The position numbers and the translations under genes were made by a program. The notes under the pieces are model-generated. The model was not told where the DNA came from. It ran no database searches and worked only from the letters and a program-made list of their open reading frames with translations. From Pyrocephalus nanus (Eukaryota > Chordata > Aves > Passeriformes > Tyrannidae): DNA of 64,000 nucleotides. The stretch is taken from contig CM076259.1 of the NCBI GenBank assembly GCA_038380795.1, positions 79,581,224 through 79,645,223 on the forward strand. Reading direction: 5' to 3'. Shown here piece after piece: positions 52,522 to 62,047 of the stretch (the first letter of the stretch is position 1; each line of letters opens with the position of its first letter).

Positions 52522-52969
52522 GGAGACAAAGACAGTGTCTCATGAATTCTTAATTCATTAAGAAATGAATATACTCCTACAATTTGTAAAGAAATAACTC
52601 TGTTCTGAAGAACAAGGTAATTTGGGGAAAGGAAAAGTAGCTAATCACTTTCCTTTTGATATGAAAATACACCTAAGCATCACTATATGTAGCTGAAAGA
52701 ACAAGAAGTGAAGGTAAAAATAAAACTATAAATATTAAAAATGCTATAAGAAATCCCAATCTCTGTGAAGTTTTCCTAGTTACTAAATAGTAGCTATCAT
52801 ATAAAAGAGTAAAAATCATATAATAAACAGAATAACTTTTGTCTCTATACTACATGGTTTTTTCTCTGTTTCTAAACCTTAATTTTCCAATTCCAAGTCA
52901 TCAACTCATTTAGATGTGAAGAAAACAAAAGCATAGTGTAGTCTTAAACAGTGCAAAATGGAAGCACTC

Positions 52970-53115
52970 TGGAAGTGTTGACGGCCAGGTTGGATGGGGC
53001 TTTGAACAACCTGGTCTAGTGGAAGGTGTCCCTGCCCATGGCAGGGTGGTTAGAACTAGATGATCTTTAAGGTCTCTTCCAAACCAAACTGTTCTGTGAT
53101 TGTATGATTCTATGA
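52970..53115 (+). mobile_element. CR1 3' tail fragment
   Basis: About 145 bases of CR1 3' UTR on the plus strand ('GGCCAGGTTGGATGGGGCTT', 'CTGGTCTAGTGGAAGGTGTC'), ending in GATTGTATGATTCTATG. The wording is close to the copies at 24205 and 39030. It is non-coding. Confidence 0.93.
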
Positions 53116-54403
53116 AAATAAAGATGTTATTTTAATTTTATGTATGTGGAAAGTATTATTAAATGAAATTGAACTATTCATTTACATTCAGCTAGGTGCA
53201 TCCTTGTAGGATTACAAGCTATTTCATGACTAAGTATACTTCAACACATGCAACTCCATTGAATTTTTCCCATCTATCATTTCCTCTTTTCCGTGTGGTT
53301 CAGAGAAGATATGCAAGTATGAGTATAGGGTAGGGTGAGCTTCTCTGAAACAGCCTTGAAAATGAGACATATACATGAAACACATCAATTTTATTGAATT
53401 AATTCATGCTATTTGCCTGTATTTTCCACAACAGCATATTTAACTTCTAACATTATTAACATTTGCTAAAGATTCGTACTAACATGGAGTAAGGTGCAAG
53501 ATGACACTCTATTCTTTAAGTTGCTCAGTTACGCATGCTTGAAAACTAGTCATCCTGAAAGTTAGCAAACTACTTGGAAGAAGTTCACAGATATATATCC
53601 TCCATATCTGTCTAGATCCTGCCATGATATATGTGGAGGCAATCCTTTATGTTCCTATGTCCTTATGAATTTTTACACCACACTAGCCTAATCTCCTTTG
53701 TGTCGGGTTTGCCTTTCATACAGCAACTGCCTCTAGAACAAAAAAAGTGAAACACAACTTCATACTGTTCCTCAAAGCCTGACTGTTAAGACATTTTTAA
53801 GGCAGTGTAACTCAGGGTCTTTCAATTAATATTGGAGGGGGAAAAAAAAGACTTCCAATAGACATCTTATATAAATTAAGTTTAGTTTGTCCATCAGGAG
53901 AAGTACCAAGTATTGCTCATGCCAAAAAACTCCAGATGTGTGTCACAATCAGGATTGCCTTTTGCAACAGGACTTGTCTGTAGATCAGTTCAAAAAGCCA
54001 TGAAAGAAAAGATTCTATTTGTCCAAAAGTTCTGAGGGAATAATTCATTTCTGCCAGGTTTCTGAGTTTCCAGGACAACCTCATGTTTTATTAAGTGGGA
54101 AATTGAAAAAAGAATGAACTGGAAAGATATTACTTTGCAAGAGATTGCCTAGATAAGATTTGTTAAGGAGATTGACATTTACAACAATAAAATTTATTTA
54201 TGGTTTTTGCAGCCACCAGAAAAAGCAGATCAGATTGCAGTTGATTTAGGTTGGCCAAATGCATTCTTGGGAAATGAAACAAACAGCGTCTGTGTATCAG
54301 CATACAACTGACAGGACTGATACTGTAAAGTGCCCTACAATGGCCATGTGCCAATACTGTTATCCTGTCTCTAAGTAGCTATCTACCTGTTAAAGTTATC
54401 TGC
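53116..54403. other. unique AT-rich stretch
   Basis: I see no gene or mobile element here. Confidence 0.6.
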
Positions 54404-54955
54404 TGTGCTGGTTTTGACTGTGGGACAGGTAATTTTCTCCACAGTAGATGGCATGGGACAGTGTTTTGGATTTGTGCTGCAAACAGTGTAGACAACACGG
54501 GAATGTTTTCCATATTGCTGAGCAGAGTCAAGGCCTCTTCTGCCTCTTACCCCACCAGAGAGCAGGCTGGGGGTACACAAGGATTTGTGCACAGGGAACA
54601 GAACCAGAACAGCTGACCCCAACTGACCAAAGGAATGTTCCACACTGTATGGTGTCATGCTCAGCATGTAAAGCTGGGGGAAGAAGGAGGAAGGGGTGGA
54701 CATTTGGAATTATAGTGTATTTCTTCCCAAGTCATCATTATATATGATGGAGCCTGGCTTTCTTGGAGACGGCTGAACATCTGCCTGTCCATGGAAAGCA
54801 TTCTTTGCTTTGCTTGTGTGCATGGCTTTTATTTTCCCTACTGTGTGCCTTTACCTCACCCTGTGAGTTTTCTCACTTTTATTCGTCCAGTTCTCTCCCC
54901 CATCCTCACATAGGGGAGGTGAGTGAGCAGCTGTGTGGGGCTTAGTTGCACATAA
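54404..54955 (+). mobile_element. solo LTR, same ERV family as 23446-23790
   Basis: The element starts TGTGCTGGTTTTGACTG and ends near ...GGGGCTTAGTTGCA. It shares its 5' third (GTGTTTTGGATT...GTGTAGACAACAC) and its 3' block (GAGTTTTCTCACTTTTATTCGTCC...GAGTGAGCAGCTGTGTGG) with the LTR at 23446. It is about 200 bases longer, keeping the central region. A decayed TATA-like stretch (CAGCATGTAAAGCTGGGGG) lies near 54662-54680. No internal ERV sequence flanks it, so it is a solo LTR left by LTR-LTR recombination. A target-site duplication is not evident and the right edge is approximate. The overlapping frames at 54383-54747 on both strands belong to the LTR and are not genes. Confidence 0.8.
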
Positions 54956-55681
54956 TTTGTCCAGAAGGAATAACAACAATGATTTTCTGAGTTTATTTTA
55001 ACTGTCTTTTTAACTACTATCTTGTTACTACCAGCACCTTGCCAAAGAAACCAAAGTATCTTTCTGCAGCCATTTTAGCCAGTGCTTTTGGTTAACATTC
55101 TTTGTTCCTAAATTTCAGGAATAAAAACATACAGTAGTTATTATATCCAGTGCTGAAAATTAACATCTGTATCAGATTTGTCAGTGAGTTCCTCAAGTCT
55201 ATTTGCGCAACTGCACAAGCATCAACCATAATCAAATAATTTAAATAACTGTTTCTGTGGTTCATCTCCCCAGTCAGCCTCTCTGAAGCTATACTAAGGC
55301 CATGAAAAATACAGTGCATAAAACCACAACCAGCAAAAGCATAGTAAAAACATTTCACAATTAAAAATTATTTTTAATTCTCCATATTGATTGTGAATAG
55401 CATTGGGAATTTGGGCAGGTCCTCAAGATTTATGGCCAACACATACCTCTTCAACACCACTATGAAACCAATATGCAGAAAGACCTAGAACCAGTGATAT
55501 TTCCTTCAGAAATAATTAATTCTCTTTCACCTTCTTTCAGTTTATTGAGCAAGAAGTACAGTTTTCTCATTCTTTCTGTAGTATTACAGTATCAGATGCC
55601 TACTGACTATCAGCAGTGACCCCACTCCTTTGGTATAGTTATCTTAATTTCTGAACAGGAAATTTATCAATACACTGGGAA

Positions 55682-55712
55682 GTGTGTGTGTGTCTGTGTG
55701 CGTATGTGTGTG
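55682..55712. repeat. imperfect (TG)n microsatellite
   Basis: About 31 bases of alternating TG with two interruptions (TCTG and CGTA). An ordinary dinucleotide repeat. Confidence 0.9.
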
Positions 55713-55886
55713 AAAGCCCAAGCATTTGCCGCAGCCTTCACATTATTGCTGGTTTCACAATTCTTGAACCAGGTCCCCACAAACATTGAGGCAGAATTTA
55801 GGTGAGGGAAGAACACCATTTGAGTGTTTTCGGTTTTGAACATTTAAACAGAGCTTTCGAATAATTTCCTCACTTTTCTCTTGCAG

Positions 55887-55915
55887 GCCCTAGAGCTAAG
55901 AACATATTAAAAACT
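55887..55915 (+). other. candidate 29-base micro-exon
   Basis: A strong acceptor (TCCTCACTTTTCTCTTGCAG) ends at 55886 and a perfect GTAAGT donor follows at 55916. Only the phase that takes one base from an upstream exon is open ('PRAKNILKT'). It exits in phase 0, which matches the entry phase of the segment at 58052. No upstream partner with the right exit phase is identified with confidence. Confidence 0.25.
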
Positions 55916-58051
55916 GTAAGTGGATTTCTGATGCTTATATTGCTTCAAGAACTAAGACCTTAAGAAAATTTCCTAATTAGTGCTACATTCAACACCTATG
56001 AGGAATGTAATCCTTTCCAGTCTATCTAGAGAAGTTCTTTTCCAGTGTATCCTAAATCTACAGTCTTTGTACCTGCCATTTACTCTAACAGATAATTAAA
56101 CAAAAATTTCATTAAGTTTAATCTGCACTGAAATTAATCTCTGCAGAGCAAATCTTTGTTGATCGTGAAACAGCAGCTCAGATCAGGAGCATTATTTTCT
56201 GGTGGTAACTATTTGCAACAATAATTCATGTTTCTCATTTCAGCATGCCAATATATAGTTGACAAACATTGGAGATAGGCTGTTGCAAGGAATTAAAAGA
56301 TTGTGCTTGCTACTGTGAACATACATGAAAGCACATGTATGAGCATCTTTAGTTAGAGTTGTATTCTTTCAGCTTGTTATTCCAAAAATAAAATGGTTGT
56401 AAAATGGTATGCATTTCTGTGTGCCTTTCTTGTTCAGATACATGCCAGAAATTAATTTTCAAGCTTAACTGAAAGACTTAAATTGTTTTTACAGTTTTCT
56501 GCACTTAAATATTACCCTTTGCACTATTCTTTAAATACTTATTAGGCTTAGCCAAGCTATAAAAAAAGGTCTCTGAAATTCAAATGAAAACATAGAAAGT
56601 CCCAATTGCTCTCTGACAAAGAAATTTAATTCCTTCCCCACTGACTTCATAGATAAGGCAGTCTGCTTAGCTTTTTTAACACAGGTGCTTGAGACATTTA
56701 CAATTTCTAAAAAACATAAGACCTGGTACACAGATGGTTGACCTGGAACTGAGCAGAAATCTCGGACAGCTTACAGAAGAACTGTGTGTTCATTTTGTGA
56801 TGCAAATTATAGTTCTCTTAAGAAAGATTTTAGGCCTGTAGTGAGCCCTGTCAGTGCAGTCTGACACACTCTGGCAGTTAATTTTAGGCAGTGAAGTGGT
56901 TATCTAAGGAAATAATTAGATTTCCCATGTTGCAAATGGAGAAGAGGAAATTTCTGCAGAAGAATAATATGTCTGTCTAACATAAATACACATATTCAGT
57001 AAAAATGGATCCATCTTTGGACATCTCTGAGGTATCTCACTTTTTCCACTTGTATTTCTATGAAAATAGTTTAGGAGACTAAATTAATTTAAGTGACTCA
57101 GTAGACTAAAATTGAAGCTCATGTTAGATAAGAGTCCACACTATTAAGCTCTATTTGGCAAAAACATTTACTTGCAACAGATTCTGACTCCTCAATCTCA
57201 CATATTGCTATTAATTAATGTATATTCCCTTGTGTGATGTTTATGAATTCAGTTATGGATGCACAGTTGAGCAGAAAATTTTGACAGAGGTATTCTGCTA
57301 TTCATGAGAAACCTGGTGATGAGAGTCTTATGGGAACGGATCCGTAAACCTGAATGAAAATCAGGATATGAAAAGAGAAAGACAAGAAAAATCATGATTG
57401 ATAGTGTATGGTTTTGGTTTTTTTTCTTATTTCACAGAGGTTAAGAGGAATAAGAGTTATTATAAACATCAAACAAGAAAAAGAAAGCACATTAATAAAT
57501 GAAAAGTGAGATTAAATTAGTGATTTCAGTAATGACTGTGATACTGAAATCCCTTTTCAAATGCGCCTTTAGGAAGACAGACAAAAGAATTCTGAATAAA
57601 TAGAAAGCAGTGAAGACACTAAAATATAAACTATTGAGAAAATGGAGATGAACGAATGCATGCTACCTTAGATGAAGCCTATCACACTGAGTTGCTGTAT
57701 TGGAAAAGACACAGGCAAGTAAGTGCTGGAAGACTGGAAGAAAGTGCTGCAAGCTCAGAAAGGGAATAGAAAGACAACATTTTTCAAATACATTTTTCAT
57801 TGTAACTACTCATGATCTTTTATTAGACCAAGTATAAAGGGCAAAACAGGTACAGCAGTACCAGTAAAATGTACGTGTGGGTATAAAAATGCAGGAAATA
57901 TCCCACAAACATTTTATTAAAAATTTAAAAATGCCAAAGCACACAAGATTCTGCAACTGAATGCTTCCACTGCGTGTATTTCTTAGATAATTCAAAGGAC
58001 GTTATTATGTATTTAAGTTTTATCATTTATTCTTTTTCGTTTTCTATTTAG

Positions 58052-58204
58052 ATATATTCTGATTTTTACCTACACCTCGTTCATGGAAAAGACATCAGAA
58101 ATTCTTTAAAAGAGAAGATTCTGCTAGAATTTTATGTTCCTGATGAGTTAAGAAAAGCCCTATTTCTTCTCCAGGCAAAATTCAGAAGAAAAATTATACC
58201 AAAG
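58052..58204 (+). other. candidate 153-base coding exon, unknown product
   Basis: A good acceptor (TTCTTTTTCGTTTTCTATTTAG) ends at 58051. The next 153 bases are open in phase 0 for 51 codons, beginning 'IYSDFYLHLVHGKDI' and ending 'LQAKFRRKIIPK', a charged and probably helical peptide. It is followed by AAG/GCAAGT, the consensus of the rare GC-AG intron class. Without splicing there, the same frame runs on to a TAA at 58337-58339 that overlaps an AATAAA signal at 58335-58340, so it could alternatively be a terminal exon of 95 codons. It has no recognised family. A faint resemblance of the helix pattern to the end of an RGS domain is too weak to rely on. Phase 0 at both ends fits 55887 upstream and 61574 downstream. 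Confidence 0.3.
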
Positions 58205-58401
58205 GCAAGTCAAAATACCGACACAAAACCATCTTATCTCTATAAAATTATACAGAAAGAAGCCAAAAACTGTTTTAATTTACCTGTGATGGCAACTATA
58301 AGGAAAAAGGAAAGATGGGCAACATTCCTTGTAAAATAAAGATAAGATTAGACCCCATTGTTCACAGCCATATAAGCTTTGAATATTACTGAATGCCTTT
58401 A
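58205..58401. other. putative intron or 3' UTR start
   Basis: Contains the continuation of the 58052 frame to 58339 and the AATAAA at 58335-58340. Otherwise it is unremarkable up to the CR1. Confidence 0.3.
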
Positions 58402-58935
58402 AATCACAGAATCACAGAACCACAGAATATGCTGATTTGGAAGGGACCAACAAGGACCACTGAGTCCAACTCTTAGCTCTGCACAGGATCATCCCCAAGA
58501 GTCACTCCATGTGCCTGAGAGTATCATCCAAATGCTTCTTGAACTCTGTCAGGCTTGGTGCTGTGACCACTTCCTTGGGGAGCCTCTTCCAGTGCCCAAC
58601 CATCCTCTGGGTGAAGAACCTTTTTCTAATATCCAGCCTAAACCTCCCCTGACACAACTTCAGGCCATTCCCTTGGGTCCTATCACTGGTCACCACAGAG
58701 AAAAGATTGGTGCCTGCCGCTTGTCTTCCCCTCATGAGGAAGTTTTAACTGCAATGAGGTCTCCCCTCAGTCTCCTCCAGGCTGAACAGACCAAGTGACC
58801 TCAGCAGCTCCTCATATGGCTTTCCATCAAGGCCCTTCACCATCTTCCCTGCCCTCCTTTGGATGCGCTCTAAGAGCTTAATTATCTTTTTTATATTGTG
58901 GTCCCCAAAACTGCACGCAAACAGGGAAAAAACTC
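58402..58935 (-). mobile_element. CR1 retrotransposon 3' end
   Basis: A minus-strand CR1 with an inverted tail of repeated AATCACAG units and then the 3' UTR. The ORF2 C-terminus follows: 'SDRTQGNGLKLCQGRFRLD' at about 58690-58630 and 'LERIQRRAGKMVKGLDGKPY' near 58880. Similarity ends near 58935. It lies just downstream of the candidate exon at 58052 and, if that gene is real, inside its last intron in antisense. Plus-strand frames here are shadows. Confidence 0.93.
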
Positions 58936-59203
58936 CCACTAGTGAGGTTAGAAATGAACCACACACTGTAAACTGCAGAACCACTTACAACTTCGCTCTG
59001 ATACAACTTATGTTCCTATGGTATGGCTATCATGCCTGTGTGCTTGGAGATTAATTTTGGCATGTCAATAAGCAGCTATTTTGAGCAGAGAAGATGGACA
59101 TGTTAGAGTCAGAGCTTTAGAGAAGGATAACATAAAGATGAGTTTCTTTTCATTTTGAAACTTTCAGAAGACACTCGTTTTTTGCTTCCAGCACAAATTT
59201 GGT

Positions 59204-59240
<37 letters not shown>

Positions 59241-61573
59241 GTACAGGCAGTACTGCAAGCCAGTACTATAGCTAGGGAAAAACAGAACTTCAAAATGAAA
59301 ACTAGTTTCTGCTTCAGGCTGCAGTTCAGTAAATGTAACTCTAGCTAAATATAGATTTTCTTTATTTTTAAGAAATTGAAACCAGAAAACCATGCAACTC
59401 TATCAGAGTAGTTGGACCTTTTTGTTTTATTTGATGGCAAATGATGCTATTGCTCAGGTGAAAAAAATTAATGCTTCACTCTTGAGCTGAAGAGGTGTTT
59501 CTTAATGGAGCTGAGAAGGAGTGGGACAGTGTAAACATTGTGGAAAAGGACATTGAAAAGTTGTGGGTTGCAAGAGTGTAAAAGGTAGCTGCTCAGTGAC
59601 ACAGAAAGTTGTAAAAGATGGGAAAAAGGAGGATATTTTACAATCATGAGAGAAGCAATAACTTTTTCTCATCAGTTGAAATGCGTGTATTTCTTTTTAT
59701 TTATTTATTTTACTAAAATTCAATTGGGTTTAGGTTTGGGTTCCAGATAAAACAGCCCAAAAAAATCACCTGAATCTTAATGTTCTTAAGCTGCTTTTTT
59801 TTTTTTTTAACTCACATTCCACTGTCAGCAACTAGACCTTGTAAAACTATTCCATACATTGACAGATGCAATTTGTTAATAGCATGACGTTCAAAATACT
59901 GCAGCAAATGATGCAGAAAATACAAGATTGTAGGGTGTGGAGATTGCCATTAATAACAGATAGGACAGCAAGAATACTATTTTTAGAATGCATAACTATG
60001 AATATATTCACTATTTTGGATTATTTGTTTTTTGCCAGTACTTTAGTATGTAGAAAAAAAATATTATTTTTTGACTTCCTGATATTAAGCTCCTGAATAT
60101 GAGTGGTTGCAATGTGCATGCTTTGATATGTACATGACGTCAAAAATGGTGGATCTTCAGGAATTCCTACTGTGTCAGTGCTAAATTCTGAATTCACTGA
60201 GACACACAGCGTAACTTGGAGCACCGTGAAGTGTCTTGTCTAACCTTAGCTACCACTCCAGAGACTCTCCTAAAAGCCTTCTGTTATATTAACCAGCAGT
60301 ATCTTAAATGGCACTTCACATTTATATTTTTCCTGCCTGAAATGCTTAACTTTCAGAATGAAATGCCTACAGACATTTCTGAACCATATCAATACCATAT
60401 ACTGTACACCTGAGAAAATGCTATATATTTTGATGCTTTAAAATGAGGTTATGACATAACTGAGTAAAAAACTGTTCCCAGTATTTTTCTTGACAAAGAC
60501 CCCAACTCTCTGTGAATCCCACACGAAAAGACAGTTATTCCGGAACTGGGGCACAATAAAGTTTATCCTTGTGGTTTTTTTCCTTTTCAGTGTGACTTGA
60601 CTAGAGCCCAAATTTGTCCAAGATAATACATAGCCCAGTTTTAGGAATATCTATGACAAAACACTAGAATGCTTTTTTTATTATTATTTTATATAATAAC
60701 CTGCAACATAGAGGTTGACACTTTCTTGAAAAGTTTTCCTTTAAAAGCAGTTAATTACTTAAATTTTGACATCCTAAAGTTTATATTGTAACTACAATCC
60801 ATTGTCATCAGTGGATTCACCTGCTTTGAGTAAGCTAGTTTGTAAGGAAATAATTAAAGCAAAGGGTAATGCAAAGAAAGTGGGAAGAAGTTAAATTAAA
60901 CTATTCTCAGAAATTTTAGTACCATCTGCTGAGGTACACAAAGTCTCAAAACCCAGTATAAAGTAGTCAAAAGTCAATCATGAAACATACAGTTCAGAAC
61001 TGTATGTTATGCTAAAGGCAGTAGCAGGCAAGTAAACGAGCTCAGTATTAACCAGATGAAAAATGACATGTTTTGACATGTTAAATAATATGGGTGCAAC
61101 ATTTTCCAAATATTTTTGGAAGTCTAAGCAGCTTCTTTGGAAGGAGAAGATCAGGAGATCATCCTTACCTCTGTATCCACCACTCAGCAGTTATTCAGAG
61201 AAAAGGTGCTAGTGCATAAACGAAAATGTATTTCTAGTCTGATTTCATTGAAGGAGAACTTCACTAGAAAGAAAAAAAGGAAGTCCAGATAGGATGCAGC
61301 CTACAAGGAGTTAACAAGCTGTATTTTGGGTTTCACAGTCTTTGCAGGTAGAATTTGAATGGTTAGACAAAATTTTTGATCACTAAGTAAGGTCCCCTTA
61401 CACAGCATCTAGAGCATACTTAGGCAGTGTAAAAGCTTAGAAGAGAAGCCTGTAAAAGTCACACAGATTAAAAGGCAGTCTTGAAAATTGAGAGCATGCT
61501 TACTACTATGTGAGCATTATAGTGCTGAGCAACCAGGTACTACATAGGAAACATTTGGTTGTGCCTTTTGCAG
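58936..61573. other. unique AT-rich stretch
   Basis: No gene or transposon is recognised. It holds the T31 run at 59207-59237, a T14 run at 59795-59808 and an acceptor-like TTTTTTTCCTTTTCAG ending at 60590 that is followed by only 11 open codons. Confidence 0.55.
59207..59237. repeat. poly(T) run, 31 bases
   Basis: The longest homopolymer of the window. On the minus strand it would be an A31 run, but no retroposon is recognised next to it. Confidence 0.93.
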
Positions 61574-61846
61574 AGAATAGACAAAAGGAGTTGTATCAAG
61601 GGCAAACTTCCTATTAGCCAAGGCCACAAAAGAAACCTTCAGCATGACAATAAAGGCATTAGAGAAAATACTAGTTATCTGGACACTAGCATGTTTACAG
61701 CCAGCATGTCTGTCACCCTGTACCCTGTAGAACCTCCTACCTATCAGACCAATGCTAAGTACTACTTGAATTTGAAAAGAATGAGGCAACCAAAGAAAGC
61801 CATTGCATGCTTATGCACATTCTCCAGCAAGAACAACCAAAACTAA
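61574..61846 (+). other. candidate terminal coding exon, unknown product
   Basis: An acceptor with a good tract (TTTGGTTGTGCCTTTTGCAG) ends at 61573. The frame is then open in phase 0 for 90 codons to a TAA at 61844-61846. It starts 'RIDKRSCIKGKLPISQGHK' and contains 'VTLYPVEPPTYQTNAKYY' and a basic stretch 'LKRMRQPKK'. An AATAAA signal follows at 62042-62047, about 195 bases after the stop, a normal 3' UTR length. The entry phase matches the exit phase of 58052-58204. I recognise no family. A minus-strand open frame covers the same interval (61789-61517), which weakens the coding argument because both strands are open. Confidence 0.27.
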
Positions 61847-62041
61847 CTAATCAAAGTTCAGACCTGTTCCCCAGTGTCAAACAAAGATAGTTCTTCTGCT
61901 GCATTGGATAGAAGCATAACTGAGATGCAGAAGAGGTATGATGAGCTGTACAGAAACCCAGTGGAGGAAGAGTGTTCTGTAAGAGCATATATCAACTTCC
62001 TTTCCTCATATCCAGCACTTTTCCAGTTCTCTGCTCTTCAG

Positions 62042-62047
62042 AATAAA
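62042..62047 (+). terminator. candidate polyadenylation signal
   Basis: AATAAA at a suitable distance downstream of the stop codon of the candidate exon at 61574. The hexamer is common by chance in AT-rich DNA, so this depends entirely on the exon being real. Confidence 0.2.

Larger units (their letters stand above)
50401..52969. other. unique stretch holding a candidate exon
   Basis: No mobile element is recognised. It contains the candidate exon at 51138-51306, a Ser/Thr/Pro-rich open frame at 51824-52096 with an acceptor-like site at 51849 but no supporting partner, and an A17 run at 52505-52521. Confidence 0.5.
54956..58051. other. unique stretch with a candidate micro-exon
   Basis: Apart from the TG repeat at 55682-55712 and the candidate exon at 55887-55915, nothing is recognisable. 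A second splice-like segment at 57672-57718 (CCTTAG acceptor, CAA/GTAAGTG donor) does not fit the phase of its neighbours. Confidence 0.5.

Noticed and set aside
57672..57718. Possible 47-base exon between the candidates at 55887 and 58052
   Set aside because: It has plausible splice sites, but with phase 0 entry it exits in a phase that puts a stop early in 58052-58204. Direct joining of 55915 to 58052 is simpler.
61517..61789. Minus-strand 90-codon frame
   Set aside because: It has no strong splice sites or domain. It overlaps the plus-strand candidate, which has an acceptor and a downstream polyadenylation signal.
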